64,000 nt of DNA from Acidobacteriota bacterium (lineage in GTDB: Bacteria; Acidobacteriota; Thermoanaerobaculia; Thermoanaerobaculales; Sulfomarinibacteraceae). Positions 41,719 to 49,473 of this stretch are shown here, one piece after another. The stretch covers positions 44,372 to 108,371 of the forward strand of contig JAJDNM010000062.1 in the NCBI GenBank assembly GCA_022340665.1, written 5' to 3'. Below the pieces are notes generated by a model, which saw nothing but the letters and a program-made list of their open reading frames with translations, searched no databases and was not told where the DNA came from. Every line of letters starts with the position of its first letter. The first letter of the stretch is position 1. The translations under genes were made by a program, and so were the position numbers.

Positions 41719-43029
41719 ATGGAAAGCATCGCGGTCGTCGGAGCCGGTCTCGCAGGATTGACGGCGGCTCTTCGGCTCACCGAAGCAGGCTTCAGGGTCA
41801 AGGTCTTCGAACGTTACCCCAGACCCGGCGGCCTGGCCCGTACCGTGGACGTCGAAGGTGAACTGCTCGAAGCCTTCTATCACCACCTCTTCACAAGTGA
41901 TTCAGCCTACATGTCGCTCGCCGACGAACTCGGGGTCGCCGATCTCGTCGAGTGGCTGCCGTCGCGAATGGGGATATGGGCGGACGGCGCGCTCTGGGAT
42001 TTCGGGACTCCACAGTCCTTGCTACGGTTTCGACCTCTTTCGATGGTGGATAAGATCCGATTCGGCCTGTCGACCCTGCTGCTACAGCACAGCAAGGACC
42101 CATCTCGCTTCGAACACGTCACAGCGTTTGACTGGGTCAGCCGCCATCAGGGAAACAGGGTCTGGCGAACCGTTTGGGGGCCACTCTTTCACCAGAAGTT
42201 CGCGGAGGATGCCGAAAAGGTCGCGATGGTCTGGCTCTGGGGCAAGCTCTGCCTGAGAGGAAAATCGCGGTCAGCGTCCGGCATGGGCGAGCGGCTCGGA
42301 TACATGCGCGGGTCTTTCGCCAAGCTCGTCGAAGCACTCGAAGGCCGCCTCGAGGCGGGCGGCACCGAGCTGTGCTTGAACGATGCCGCGCGACGTATCG
42401 AACGATCCGGCAGGGCATTCACTATCGAAACCCGGAAGTCGAGCTGGTCCGCCGATCGCGTCCTGGTCGCTACGCCGGTCCCGGACTACCTCGAGATCGC
42501 CGGCCACCTGCTCCAACCCGACGAGCGCGCCAACCTCGGCAAGCTCAGGGCGACTGGCGCGATCTGCACGATTCTCGAGCTCGAACACTCTCTCACTCCC
42601 TTCTACTGGCTCAACATCGCCGACACGGACATGCCCTTCGGCGGCCTCATCGAGCACACCAATTACATTCCGAGAAACCGCTATGGAGGGCGGCACGTCC
42701 TCTACATCTCGAACTACCTCTTCCCGGACCACCCGCTGTTCAAGGCGCCCAAAAAAGAGGTCCTCGCCACGTACCTGCCGGCCCTGGCACGCGTTAACCC
42801 GACCTTCGACCCGTCGTGGGTGCTCGAGAGCCACCACTTCCGGGCGGAGTACGCTCAGCCAGTCGTGCCGGTAGGATACAGGGAGCAGATCCCTTCATTC
42901 CGCGCGTCCTGCGCAGGCCTCTACCTCTGCACGATGGCGCAGATCTTCCCCGAAGACCGCGGACAGAATTACGCCGTCGCCTACGGCGAACGCGCCGCGA
43001 AGGTGGTTTTAGACGACATTGGAATCTAA
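41719..43029 (+). CDS. FAD-dependent amine-oxidase-like oxidoreductase
   Basis: A 436-residue flavoprotein. The N-terminal dinucleotide fold is MESIAVVGAGLAGLTAALRL, then VFERYPRPGGLARTV with the GG motif. The rest has the NAD(P)-binding-8/amine-oxidase layout of protoporphyrinogen oxidase, phytoene desaturase and HpnE-like proteins; the conserved C-terminal segment is FPEDRGQNYAVAYGERAAKV. A role in isoprenoid, carotenoid or glycan metabolism is possible but not fixed. TAGCGT (41706-41711) ends seven bases before ATG 41719, so it may be leaderless. The stop TAA is the first triplet of palindrome R2a. Confidence 0.82.
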   Translation: MESIAVVGAGLAGLTAALRLTEAGFRVKVFERYPRPGGLARTVDVEGELLEAFYHHLFTSDSAYMSLADELGVADLVEWLPSRMGIWADGALWDFGTPQSLLRFRPLSMVDKIRFGLSTLLLQHSKDPSRFEHVTAFDWVSRHQGNRVWRTVWGPLFHQKFAEDAEKVAMVWLWGKLCLRGKSRSASGMGERLGYMRGSFAKLVEALEGRLEAGGTELCLNDAARRIERSGRAFTIETRKSSWSADRVLVATPVPDYLEIAGHLLQPDERANLGKLRATGAICTILELEHSLTPFYWLNIADTDMPFGGLIEHTNYIPRNRYGGRHVLYISNYLFPDHPLFKAPKKEVLATYLPALARVNPTFDPSWVLESHHFRAEYAQPVVPVGYREQIPSFRASCAGLYLCTMAQIFPEDRGQNYAVAYGERAAKVVLDDIGI

Positions 43030-43066
43030 CCTGCATATCTCACCAGCTGTCTACTGCGGCCGGCGA
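43027..43066 (+). repeat. palindrome-family repeat R2a (partial copy)
   Basis: These 40 bases match the left arm and loop of the complete palindrome at 46918-46970 with four differences (TAACCTGCATATCTCACC here). The right arm is not recognisable. The first three bases are the stop codon of the FAD oxidoreductase gene. Confidence 0.7.
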
Positions 43067-43094
43067 TCCGCCGCACCCAGCTGTGCTTTTTCGG

Positions 43095-43123
43095 CCCCGG
43101 GTTTCAAGTCGTGAAACCCGGGG
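43095..43123 (+). terminator. strong hairpin upstream of trxA
   Basis: A perfect 12-base stem, CCCCGGGTTTCA and TGAAACCCGGGG, closes a five-base loop. No T-run follows on the plus strand, so it is not a classical intrinsic terminator, but it could end or stabilise the upstream transcript. Confidence 0.4.
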
Positions 43124-43197
43124 CAGAGAATTTGAATGGTGTATCATCTCCGGGTCTGCGACACTGCGGACAGATCCGAGCATGGAGGCACGACCTG

Positions 43198-43524
43198 ATG
43201 GCAGGCAACGCAATGGAGATTACCGACGCGAATTTCGAAGAAACCATCTTGAACGCGGGCAAGCCCGCGCTGGTCGATTTCTGGGCCGTGTGGTGTGGCC
43301 CGTGCCGAGTGATTGGCCCGATTGTCGAAGAGATTGCCGACGAGTATGGTGACCGAGTAGTCGTAGGCAAACTCGATGTCGATGCGAACCGTGAAACGGC
43401 AGTCAAATACGGGATCCAAGCGATCCCGACCTTGCTGCTGGTCAACAACGGCGAAATCGCCGATCGAATCGTCGGCGTGACGGACAAAGCGAGTCTTTCA
43501 TCGAAGCTGGAAAGTCTCCTATAG
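43198..43524 (+). CDS. trxA: thioredoxin
   Basis: A 108-residue thioredoxin that reduces cytoplasmic disulfides. The active site is WCGPC (Cys33 and Cys36) in VDFWAVWCGPCRVIGPIVEE, and the cis-proline motif is AIPTLLLV. GGAGG lies nine bases before ATG 43198; ATG 43213 (MEITDANFEE) is an equally good start for the conserved domain. TATCAT (43142-43147) could be its -10 box. It is a likely electron source for the DsbD-type protein at 34632. Confidence 0.96.
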   Translation: MAGNAMEITDANFEETILNAGKPALVDFWAVWCGPCRVIGPIVEEIADEYGDRVVVGKLDVDANRETAVKYGIQAIPTLLLVNNGEIADRIVGVTDKASLSSKLESLL

Positions 43525-43735
43525 AATTCCAGATCCTCCCAGTAGGAGGTGCCAGGCTTGGGATATGCCGCGTGAGCGGAGTCGACGAAGCCATTCGTCA
43601 TCTGTGTGGCGTGTATCAAGACCGCATCGTTCACGAGTCGCTCGTCCACTCCCGTCGCCTGAGTGACGTGATAGAGGAAAACTCGCTCAAACATCGCCCC
43701 GCGCAAACCAACCGCGCGGGAGGCCGGAGCTGAAC
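43525..43735. other. 211-base trxA-proS spacer
   Basis: Read on the minus strand it has an open frame of about 60 residues (43525-43706, containing FLYHVTQATGVDERLVND) with no recognised family, no Shine-Dalgarno and continuation antisense into trxA. I do not call it a gene. CGCGCGGGAGG near 43720 serves as the proS ribosome site. Confidence 0.4.
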
Positions 43736-45457
43736 ATGCGCTGGACCCAGACCTTCATTCCCACGCTGCGACAAGATCCTTCGGATGCCGAGGTCGTATC
43801 GCACAGGCTGATGACCCGCGCCGCGCTGATCGCAAAGGTCGCGGCGGGCATCTACAACTACCTGCCCCTAGGCTGGAGATCCCTGTCGAAACTGCAGGTC
43901 ATCATCCGCGAGGAGATGGAACATGCCGGCTCTGCCGAGCTCGTGATGCCCGCAATTCAGCCTGCGGAGCTCTGGCAGGAATCCGGGCGGTGGTTCGAAT
44001 ACGGGCCGGAGCTGCTCCGCATGAAAGATCGGCATGATCGTGAATTCTGCTTCGGCCCGACCCATGAAGAGGTCATCACTGACCTGGTCCGACGGACGGT
44101 CACCTCGTACCGTCAGTTGCCGGTGAGTCTGTTCCAGATTCAGACCAAGTTTCGGGATGAGATCAGGCCCCGGTTCGGTCTGATGCGCGGCCGTGAGTTC
44201 ATCATGAAGGACGCGTACACCTTCCACGCCGACGCTGCGGATCTCGACGTCGCGTACCGCGCCATGGAGAGAGCATATCGCAGGGTATTCGAACGTTGTG
44301 GCCTCGGCTATACACAGGTCGAGGCGGATACCGGCAACATTGGTGGATCGGAATCCCACGAATTCATGGTCCTGGCCGACACCGGTGAGGATGCGATCCT
44401 CTCCTGTCCGGCCTGCGGTTACGGCGCAAACGTCGAAAAGGCTCAGGCAGGTCCGGTCGAGCCGGCGCCCGGGTGGCCACGCGAGTGTCCCGGCTCACCC
44501 GAAACCGTTGCCACTCCCGAGATGCGTTCGGTAGAAGAGGTCGCAGAATATCTGGGCATTTCGCCGGCCCACCTCATCAAGACCCTGATCTTCGAGACCG
44601 ACGAGGAGTTCGTGGCGGTTCTTATCCGGGGAGATCTCGAGGTGAACGAGGTCAAGCTCAAAAACGAGCTCGGCTGCACGCATCTCCAGCTCGCGTCGGA
44701 GGCGAAGATTGAGGAAGTCACCGGGGGGCCGCAAGGTTTCTCGGGGCCAGTCGGTCTCGAACGTGTTCGCGTCCTCGCAGATCCATCGGTGACAGCCCTC
44801 GAGGTAGCCGCTACCGGCGCCAACGCAGCCGACGCGCACCTGGTCGGCGTCGTCCCCGGCCGCGACTTCGAACCAACCGCGGTGGTCGAGCTTCGCCTGG
44901 CGACAGCCGGCGACCCGTGCCCGAAGTGCGGCAAGCCCCTGGTCGAGAAGCGGGGCATCGAGGTCGGGCATATTTTCAAGCTCGGCACCAAGTACTCGAA
45001 GGCCATGGGCTGCAACTTCCAGGACGCCGATGGCAACGAGTCCCCGATGATCATGGGCTGCTACGGGCTCGGCGTCGGCCGCACGGTCGCCGCCGCGGTC
45101 GAGCAAAACCACGACGACAAGGGCATCGTCTGGCCGCTCCCGCTGGCGCCGTACGAGGTGGTGCTGGTGACGCTCAACTCCGATAAGCCCGAGGTTGTGG
45201 AGGCGGCCGAGGCGTTGTACAGCCAGTTCCAGGAGGCCGGCATCGACGTTCTCTTCGACGATCGTACAGAGCGTCCCGGTGTCAAGTTCAACGACATGGA
45301 TCTGATCGGTTTCCCGGTGCGAGTGGTGCTCGGGAAGCGCGGCCTCGAAGCCGGCGAGGTCGAGATCAGCCTGCGCAAGGATGGTGAAAAAAGGCCGACG
45401 CCGATTGCGGAGATGGTGGGGGCCGTGGAGTCACTGCTCAACGAGCTTCGGTCCTAG
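43736..45457 (+). CDS. proS: prolyl-tRNA synthetase (bacterial type)
   Basis: The enzyme charges tRNA-Pro. The 573-residue protein has class II motif 1 (GWRSLSKLQVIIREEMEHAG region), motif 2 (QIQTKFRDEIRPRFGLMRGREF), the inserted editing domain (about residues 225-385), motif 3 (GCYGLGVGRTVAAAVEQ) and a C-terminal anticodon-binding domain (VEISLRKDGEKRPTPI). CGGGAGG lies upstream of ATG 43736. The TAG stop (45455-45457) is the first triplet of heptad array H8. Confidence 0.97.
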   Translation: MRWTQTFIPTLRQDPSDAEVVSHRLMTRAALIAKVAAGIYNYLPLGWRSLSKLQVIIREEMEHAGSAELVMPAIQPAELWQESGRWFEYGPELLRMKDRHDREFCFGPTHEEVITDLVRRTVTSYRQLPVSLFQIQTKFRDEIRPRFGLMRGREFIMKDAYTFHADAADLDVAYRAMERAYRRVFERCGLGYTQVEADTGNIGGSESHEFMVLADTGEDAILSCPACGYGANVEKAQAGPVEPAPGWPRECPGSPETVATPEMRSVEEVAEYLGISPAHLIKTLIFETDEEFVAVLIRGDLEVNEVKLKNELGCTHLQLASEAKIEEVTGGPQGFSGPVGLERVRVLADPSVTALEVAATGANAADAHLVGVVPGRDFEPTAVVELRLATAGDPCPKCGKPLVEKRGIEVGHIFKLGTKYSKAMGCNFQDADGNESPMIMGCYGLGVGRTVAAAVEQNHDDKGIVWPLPLAPYEVVLVTLNSDKPEVVEAAEALYSQFQEAGIDVLFDDRTERPGVKFNDMDLIGFPVRVVLGKRGLEAGEVEISLRKDGEKRPTPIAEMVGAVESLLNELRS

Positions 45458-45560
45458 TTTTGAGTTCTTAGTTTTGAGTTTTGAGTTGACCTCAACCCTC
45501 CCGTTCTACAGGGATGGGCGGCTGGGAACTCAAAACTCATAACTCAACACTCAAAACTGA
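45455..45560. repeat. heptad inverted element H8 (GAGTTTT word)
   Basis: The left arm (45455-45489) is TAGTTTT, GAGTTCT, TAGTTTT, GAGTTTT, GAGTTGA. The right arm (45526-45560) is GAACTCA, AAACTCA, TAACTCA, ACACTCA, AAACTGA. Each arm is five exact heptads and the arms are complementary. The 36-base loop holds GGGATGGGCGGCTGGG. The array opens on the proS stop codon and shares a 19-base right-arm segment with H5. Confidence 0.9.
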
Positions 45561-45785
45561 GCGAGCAATCTGGTGTCGCCGAAGCGGACCCGCGCTTCTC
45601 GAGGAGCTGCGATACCAGTAGGCGCTTCTCGCTTCGACAATCACCAATGAAGAGCGCTGAGGGGCGTCGGCGACACAGGAGCCACCTTCAGCATCGTTCG
45701 CCTGATACGTGTTACCGACTTGCGGAGTGACCAGATCGAACAATGCAAAAGATGGCACCTTGCTCGTCGTAGCGGGAATCTCTCC
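45561..45785. other. 225-base spacer, no gene recognised
   Basis: Between H8 and the 3' end of the minus-strand methyltransferase gene. A minus-strand open frame (45537-45758) of 73 codons has no recognisable family or ribosome site and runs into the repeat, so I do not call it. Confidence 0.5.
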
Positions 45786-46907
45786 TTAATTGGCGTTCGG
45801 CAGCTCCAAAATCGCTTGAGCGACCTCCTTCATCTCCCCCTTCGCCTGCACGAGCACCTTGAGGTCGCTACCCATCCCCTCCGGGTCCAGGAGCCTTTTG
45901 ACCTCCTGGCGGGCAGTCACCGTTGCCGCGTCGAGCGCGGCCTCCATGCCCAATCCCCGCTCCTCAAGCTCTACGGCAATTCCCGCGCGCACGAGGAATT
46001 CAGCCAGCGACCACAGTCCGACCTCCCTCCAGCCGGCGCTATCGGCGGCACGACGCAAATCTGCCCAGTTCACGTGGGCGGTGAGATCGACTTCCCCCGG
46101 TGATGCCAGCGGATCACGCCCGAGCTGGTGGCGGCTGAAGGTGGTCAACGACCCCCCCCTCCTGCCCCTCGGATCGTAGAGCCTGCGAGTTTCGTAGCCG
46201 TAGTCGAGGACTAGGCTCAGGCCGCACCCTCCAACTACGGAGAGAACCGCTGCGTGCAAAGACTCGGCGCCGAGATTGACCTCGGCAATTTGGCCTTCTT
46301 CGAGCTCGATTTCGTGTCCGGTGACGTAATCGGCGACCTCGTCGCGCGGCGGCCTCCTTTTCCAAGCCAACTCCCCGCGGCTTACCGCAACCACGAGCTC
46401 CTCCGGACCGCCGCGCCCACCGACCAGCCGTGCGACGGGCAACGCGTCGTAGAGCTCGGAGGCGTGTACGACGGTCGGCGTCGGTGACGGATCGATCCAG
46501 TGCACCTGACCACACCAACGGATCGATGCGGGGGTGCTGCGAAGAATTGACTTCTGACGGTCGAGCATGGAGGCCGATCTCTCGACCGAGATCACCTCGC
46601 TCAAGACATCAGACGCAGTTCCCCCGAGCGGTTCGAGGATCCCGGCGATCACCGCTCCGTCACCGGAAGCAACGTCGATGAACCGAATCGGGCCGGACGT
46701 GGCGGCCACCGCTACCAGCAGCCGGCTCAGGACCCCGGTATACCACTCGGATGCAGTAGGCGCGGTCAGGAAGTCGCCATCCCTGCCGTATCGCGGTTCC
46801 TCGTGCGAGTAGTACCCGTGTTCCGGGTGGTAAAGGGCGAGTTCCATGAACACGTCGAATGGCACTTCGCCTCCACGGTTGTCGATCTCTTCGATCATCC
46901 AGGACAC
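45786..46907 (-). CDS. SAM-dependent methyltransferase, MidA/NDUFAF7 family (DUF185)
   Basis: A 373-residue protein of the family whose eukaryotic member methylates an arginine of complex I subunit NDUFS2. Motifs are VFMELALYHPEHGYYS near the N-terminus, GRDGDFLTAP, the SAM-binding RFIDVASGDGAVIAGIL, and the ELYDALPVARL segment (usually NELLDALPV). The bacterial role is not proven. GTG 46907 lies six bases after TAGGAT (46919-46914, minus), suggesting a leaderless start; ATG 46898 is the alternative. The -10 box overlaps the end of palindrome R2b. Confidence 0.85.
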   Translation of the reverse strand: MSWMIEEIDNRGGEVPFDVFMELALYHPEHGYYSHEEPRYGRDGDFLTAPTASEWYTGVLSRLLVAVAATSGPIRFIDVASGDGAVIAGILEPLGGTASDVLSEVISVERSASMLDRQKSILRSTPASIRWCGQVHWIDPSPTPTVVHASELYDALPVARLVGGRGGPEELVVAVSRGELAWKRRPPRDEVADYVTGHEIELEEGQIAEVNLGAESLHAAVLSVVGGCGLSLVLDYGYETRRLYDPRGRRGGSLTTFSRHQLGRDPLASPGEVDLTAHVNWADLRRAADSAGWREVGLWSLAEFLVRAGIAVELEERGLGMEAALDAATVTARQEVKRLLDPEGMGSDLKVLVQAKGEMKEVAQAILELPNAN

Positions 46908-46917
46908 GGGATCATCC

Positions 46918-46970
46918 TAACCTGCAAATCTCACCAGCTATCTACCGCGGCCGGTGAGATATACAGGTTA
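46918..46970. repeat. 53-base palindromic repeat R2b
   Basis: TAACCTGCAAATCTCACC (46918-46935) and GGTGAGATATACAGGTTA (46953-46970) form an inverted repeat agreeing at 16 of 18 positions around a 17-base loop. A partial second copy is at 43027-43066. It lies between divergent midA and fumC; one end overlaps the midA -10 box and the other reaches the fumC -35 region. Confidence 0.8.
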
Positions 46971-47012
46971 AATGCTTGAAACGCCCGATACAATCTACCG
47001 AGGAGGTTTCCA

Positions 47013-48422
47013 ATGCGCGTCAACGAGACCATCGCCACTCGCACCGAGCACGACACTTTGGGCCCGATGGAGGTCCCTGCCGACAGCCTTTACGGAGCCC
47101 AGACGGCTCGCGCGGTGGAGAACTTCCCGATCAGCGGCTGGGTACTGCCCGGCTCCTTTGTGCGCGCGCTGGCTGCGATCAAGGTCGCCTTCGCCCGCGC
47201 CCATGGCCGTCTCGGACTGCTGCCGGAGGAGCACGCCACGATTATCGCCATCTGCGCGGCCGAGATCGCAGCGGGAGAGCACCTGGACAACTTCCCGGTC
47301 GATGTGTTCCAGACCGGCTCCGGCACTTCAACCAACATGAACATGAATGAGGTCGTGGCCCACCTCGCGAACCTTCGCCTCGGCGGTGATCCGGCGGAAC
47401 GGCGACCGGTACACCCGAACGACCACGTCAACCTCGGCCAGTCGTCGAACGACGTGATCCCGGCGGCCCTGCGTATCGCCTCGTGGCGCGCCTGGGACGA
47501 ACGGCTGCAACCAGCTCTTCGCCTGGTCGCTGACGAGCTCCAGCGCCTCGCGGATTCCCACCGATCCACGGTCACCCTCGGCCGCACCCACCTGATGGAC
47601 GCCGTGCCAACCACCTATGGAAGGATCTTCGACCAGTGGGTCCGGCGGCTGAACAAAGCGACTGGTCGGGTCGAGGCAACCGCGAACGAGCTGCGCGAAC
47701 TGCCACTCGGAGGGACCGCGGTCGGAACGGGCTTCGGGGCGAATCGCGAAGCGGTGGAGCTGGCGCTGGGCGTGCTCAGTGAAGAGACCGGCATCGACTT
47801 TTCCGCCGCACCCAACCCGGCCAGCCACATCGCCGCTCAGGATCCGGTCATCAGCCATGCCGACTCTCTGGCAGGGTCCGCCCGGGTTCTGCTGACAATT
47901 GCCAATGACCTGAGATTGCGCGGCTCGGGACCGTTCGGAGGGCTCGGAGAGCTTTCCCTTCCGGCCGTCCAGCCGGGATCATCCATCATGCCCGGCAAGG
48001 TCAACCCGGTGATCCCGGAGGCGGTAGCCCAGGCCGCAATCCAGGTTGAAGGCCTGGCCTCGGCCTGCCGGGCTACTGCCTTCCTGCATCAACTCGATCT
48101 CTCCCACAGCAATCCGCTTCTGGCATGGAACCTGGATGTCATGAACACCCTGGTCGCCAACTCCGCCACCGTGCTCTCGACTCGGTGCCTCTCTGACCTC
48201 ACAGTCAACCGGAAACGTGCCATGGCCCACGCAGAGGCGAGCCCGGCCCTGGCAACCGCTCTCGCAGGGCGCATAGGCTATGACGCCGCTTCGGAGGTGG
48301 CCAAGGCCGCCGAGCGTGACGGTCAGCCAGTTTCCGTTGCCGCGCGATCGCGGGAGCTGATGTCAGCCGAAGAGCTCGATGGTCTGCTCGATGTGAACCG
48401 CATCGCGGGCGTCGATGAGTAA
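47013..48422 (+). CDS. fumC: fumarate hydratase class II (or aspartase-like lyase)
   Basis: A 469-residue homotetrameric lyase of the fumarase/aspartase superfamily. Motifs are DSLYGAQTARAVENFPIS, SGTSTNMNMNEV (TSxxMxxN), HPNDHVNLGQSSND, TLGRTHLMDAVP and the catalytic serine loop PGSSIMPGKVNPVIPEA. Fumarase reversibly hydrates fumarate to malate in the TCA cycle. VNPVIPEA is also seen in aspartases, so aspartate ammonia-lyase remains possible. GAGGAGG stands before ATG 47013, and TACAAT (46989-46994) is its likely -10 box. Confidence 0.88.
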   Translation: MRVNETIATRTEHDTLGPMEVPADSLYGAQTARAVENFPISGWVLPGSFVRALAAIKVAFARAHGRLGLLPEEHATIIAICAAEIAAGEHLDNFPVDVFQTGSGTSTNMNMNEVVAHLANLRLGGDPAERRPVHPNDHVNLGQSSNDVIPAALRIASWRAWDERLQPALRLVADELQRLADSHRSTVTLGRTHLMDAVPTTYGRIFDQWVRRLNKATGRVEATANELRELPLGGTAVGTGFGANREAVELALGVLSEETGIDFSAAPNPASHIAAQDPVISHADSLAGSARVLLTIANDLRLRGSGPFGGLGELSLPAVQPGSSIMPGKVNPVIPEAVAQAAIQVEGLASACRATAFLHQLDLSHSNPLLAWNLDVMNTLVANSATVLSTRCLSDLTVNRKRAMAHAEASPALATALAGRIGYDAASEVAKAAERDGQPVSVAARSRELMSAEELDGLLDVNRIAGVDE

Positions 48423-48567
48423 GCATCGACCCGAACGCGGGGGATCATCCCACGCGACAGATCCGGGAACGGCGGCCTCATTCTTCGTGTGGCGCCGTCT
48501 CTCGCCTAAAATGAGCCTGCTTGACAGACTGAGACCCCTACGCGGTCGTGACGAAAGGAGGGGCGAG

Positions 48568-49419
48568 ATGCACCCGACATGGTACGGGCGGTTCCCGCTG
48601 CAGGTGGATTCGTCCGCCTTTTGGCAGACGGGGCCTTTTCGGCTCTGGGCCCACCGCTCCGCACGTGAATGGAAGGTAGCGTCGGCGCAGGGTCGGGACG
48701 CGTTGGAGCGCTCACTCCTGGTCGAGGTCCCGAGCGATCGTCGCGAACCCCCTCAAGGCTCGAAAATACGGCGAATCGGATATCAGAAGACCCCTGAAGA
48801 TCTCGTCCTGAACCCGGTTCTCGCCGATCGCCCTGTGGTGGTGACCCCCGAGGAGCCGTTCCATGTACCACCCGACGAGAAGATCACCGTCTTCATCAGT
48901 ACGCCTGTCTGGGTCGAGGTTTCTCTGGGGGACTCGAGCGTGCCGGTCCTGGATGAACCCACCCACCGACCGACCGATACCTGGTTCGGACAATCTCCTA
49001 TGAAGGGTGAGCTGTGCTACGCGACCAGGACCGCTGCACGCATGAATCTCGACAACGTGCCATCACGACCTCATCGCGTGATCTCCGTCGTCGATATAAA
49101 GAACAGGGCCAAGATCATGGAGGTACTTTTCGAAGTAGCCGATCGGAACCCGCTGGTTCTCGACAATCCCAGGCCACAGTTCTCCTACGACGAATACGGG
49201 GACTCGGGCCTTGAGGTCCGATTCGGCGTGTGGGTCGCTAAGGAAAACATTTGGGAGGTCCGCAACTCGATTCGGCTGGAAATAAAGGACGCGTTCGATC
49301 GCGAAGACATCGAGATCCCCTTCCCGCATCGGACGCTCTACGCCGGAAGCGTGACCGAGCCATTTCCGGTGCGGATGGTAGGGTCGGAGCCGGGCCCGGC
49401 TCGAGACCGGTCCGGGTAG
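48568..49419 (+). CDS. DUF432-like protein fused to an MscS C-terminal domain, no channel helices
   Basis: A 283-residue soluble protein. The N-terminal 170 residues (YGRFPLQVDSSAFWQTGPFR, LVVTPEEPFHVPPDEKITVF region) resemble DUF432. Residues about 180-272 match the cytosolic C-terminal domain of MscS channels (VVDIKNRAKIMEVLFEVADR, FGVWVAKENIWEVRNSIRLE and DREDIEIPFPHRTLY). No transmembrane segment or pore helix is present. DUF432 genes are known beside mechanosensitive channels, so a role with an MscS channel encoded elsewhere is inferred. AAAGGAGG six bases before ATG 48568 decides the start over 48415 and 48511. Confidence 0.7.
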   Translation: MHPTWYGRFPLQVDSSAFWQTGPFRLWAHRSAREWKVASAQGRDALERSLLVEVPSDRREPPQGSKIRRIGYQKTPEDLVLNPVLADRPVVVTPEEPFHVPPDEKITVFISTPVWVEVSLGDSSVPVLDEPTHRPTDTWFGQSPMKGELCYATRTAARMNLDNVPSRPHRVISVVDIKNRAKIMEVLFEVADRNPLVLDNPRPQFSYDEYGDSGLEVRFGVWVAKENIWEVRNSIRLEIKDAFDREDIEIPFPHRTLYAGSVTEPFPVRMVGSEPGPARDRSG

Positions 49420-49473
49420 AAAAGTCGAACCCCGTACGGAAATTCGACTGCGCGGAGTTTCACGGAGGACGTC

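Noticed and set aside
43095..43123. Confident rho-independent terminator before trxA
   Set aside because: The stem is perfect, but no T-run follows on the plus strand, so it is listed only as a low-confidence hairpin.
43104..43706. Minus-strand open frame opposite trxA and its downstream spacer
   Set aside because: Most of it is antisense to trxA. The 60-residue non-overlapping part has no recognised family, so I list only the spacer.
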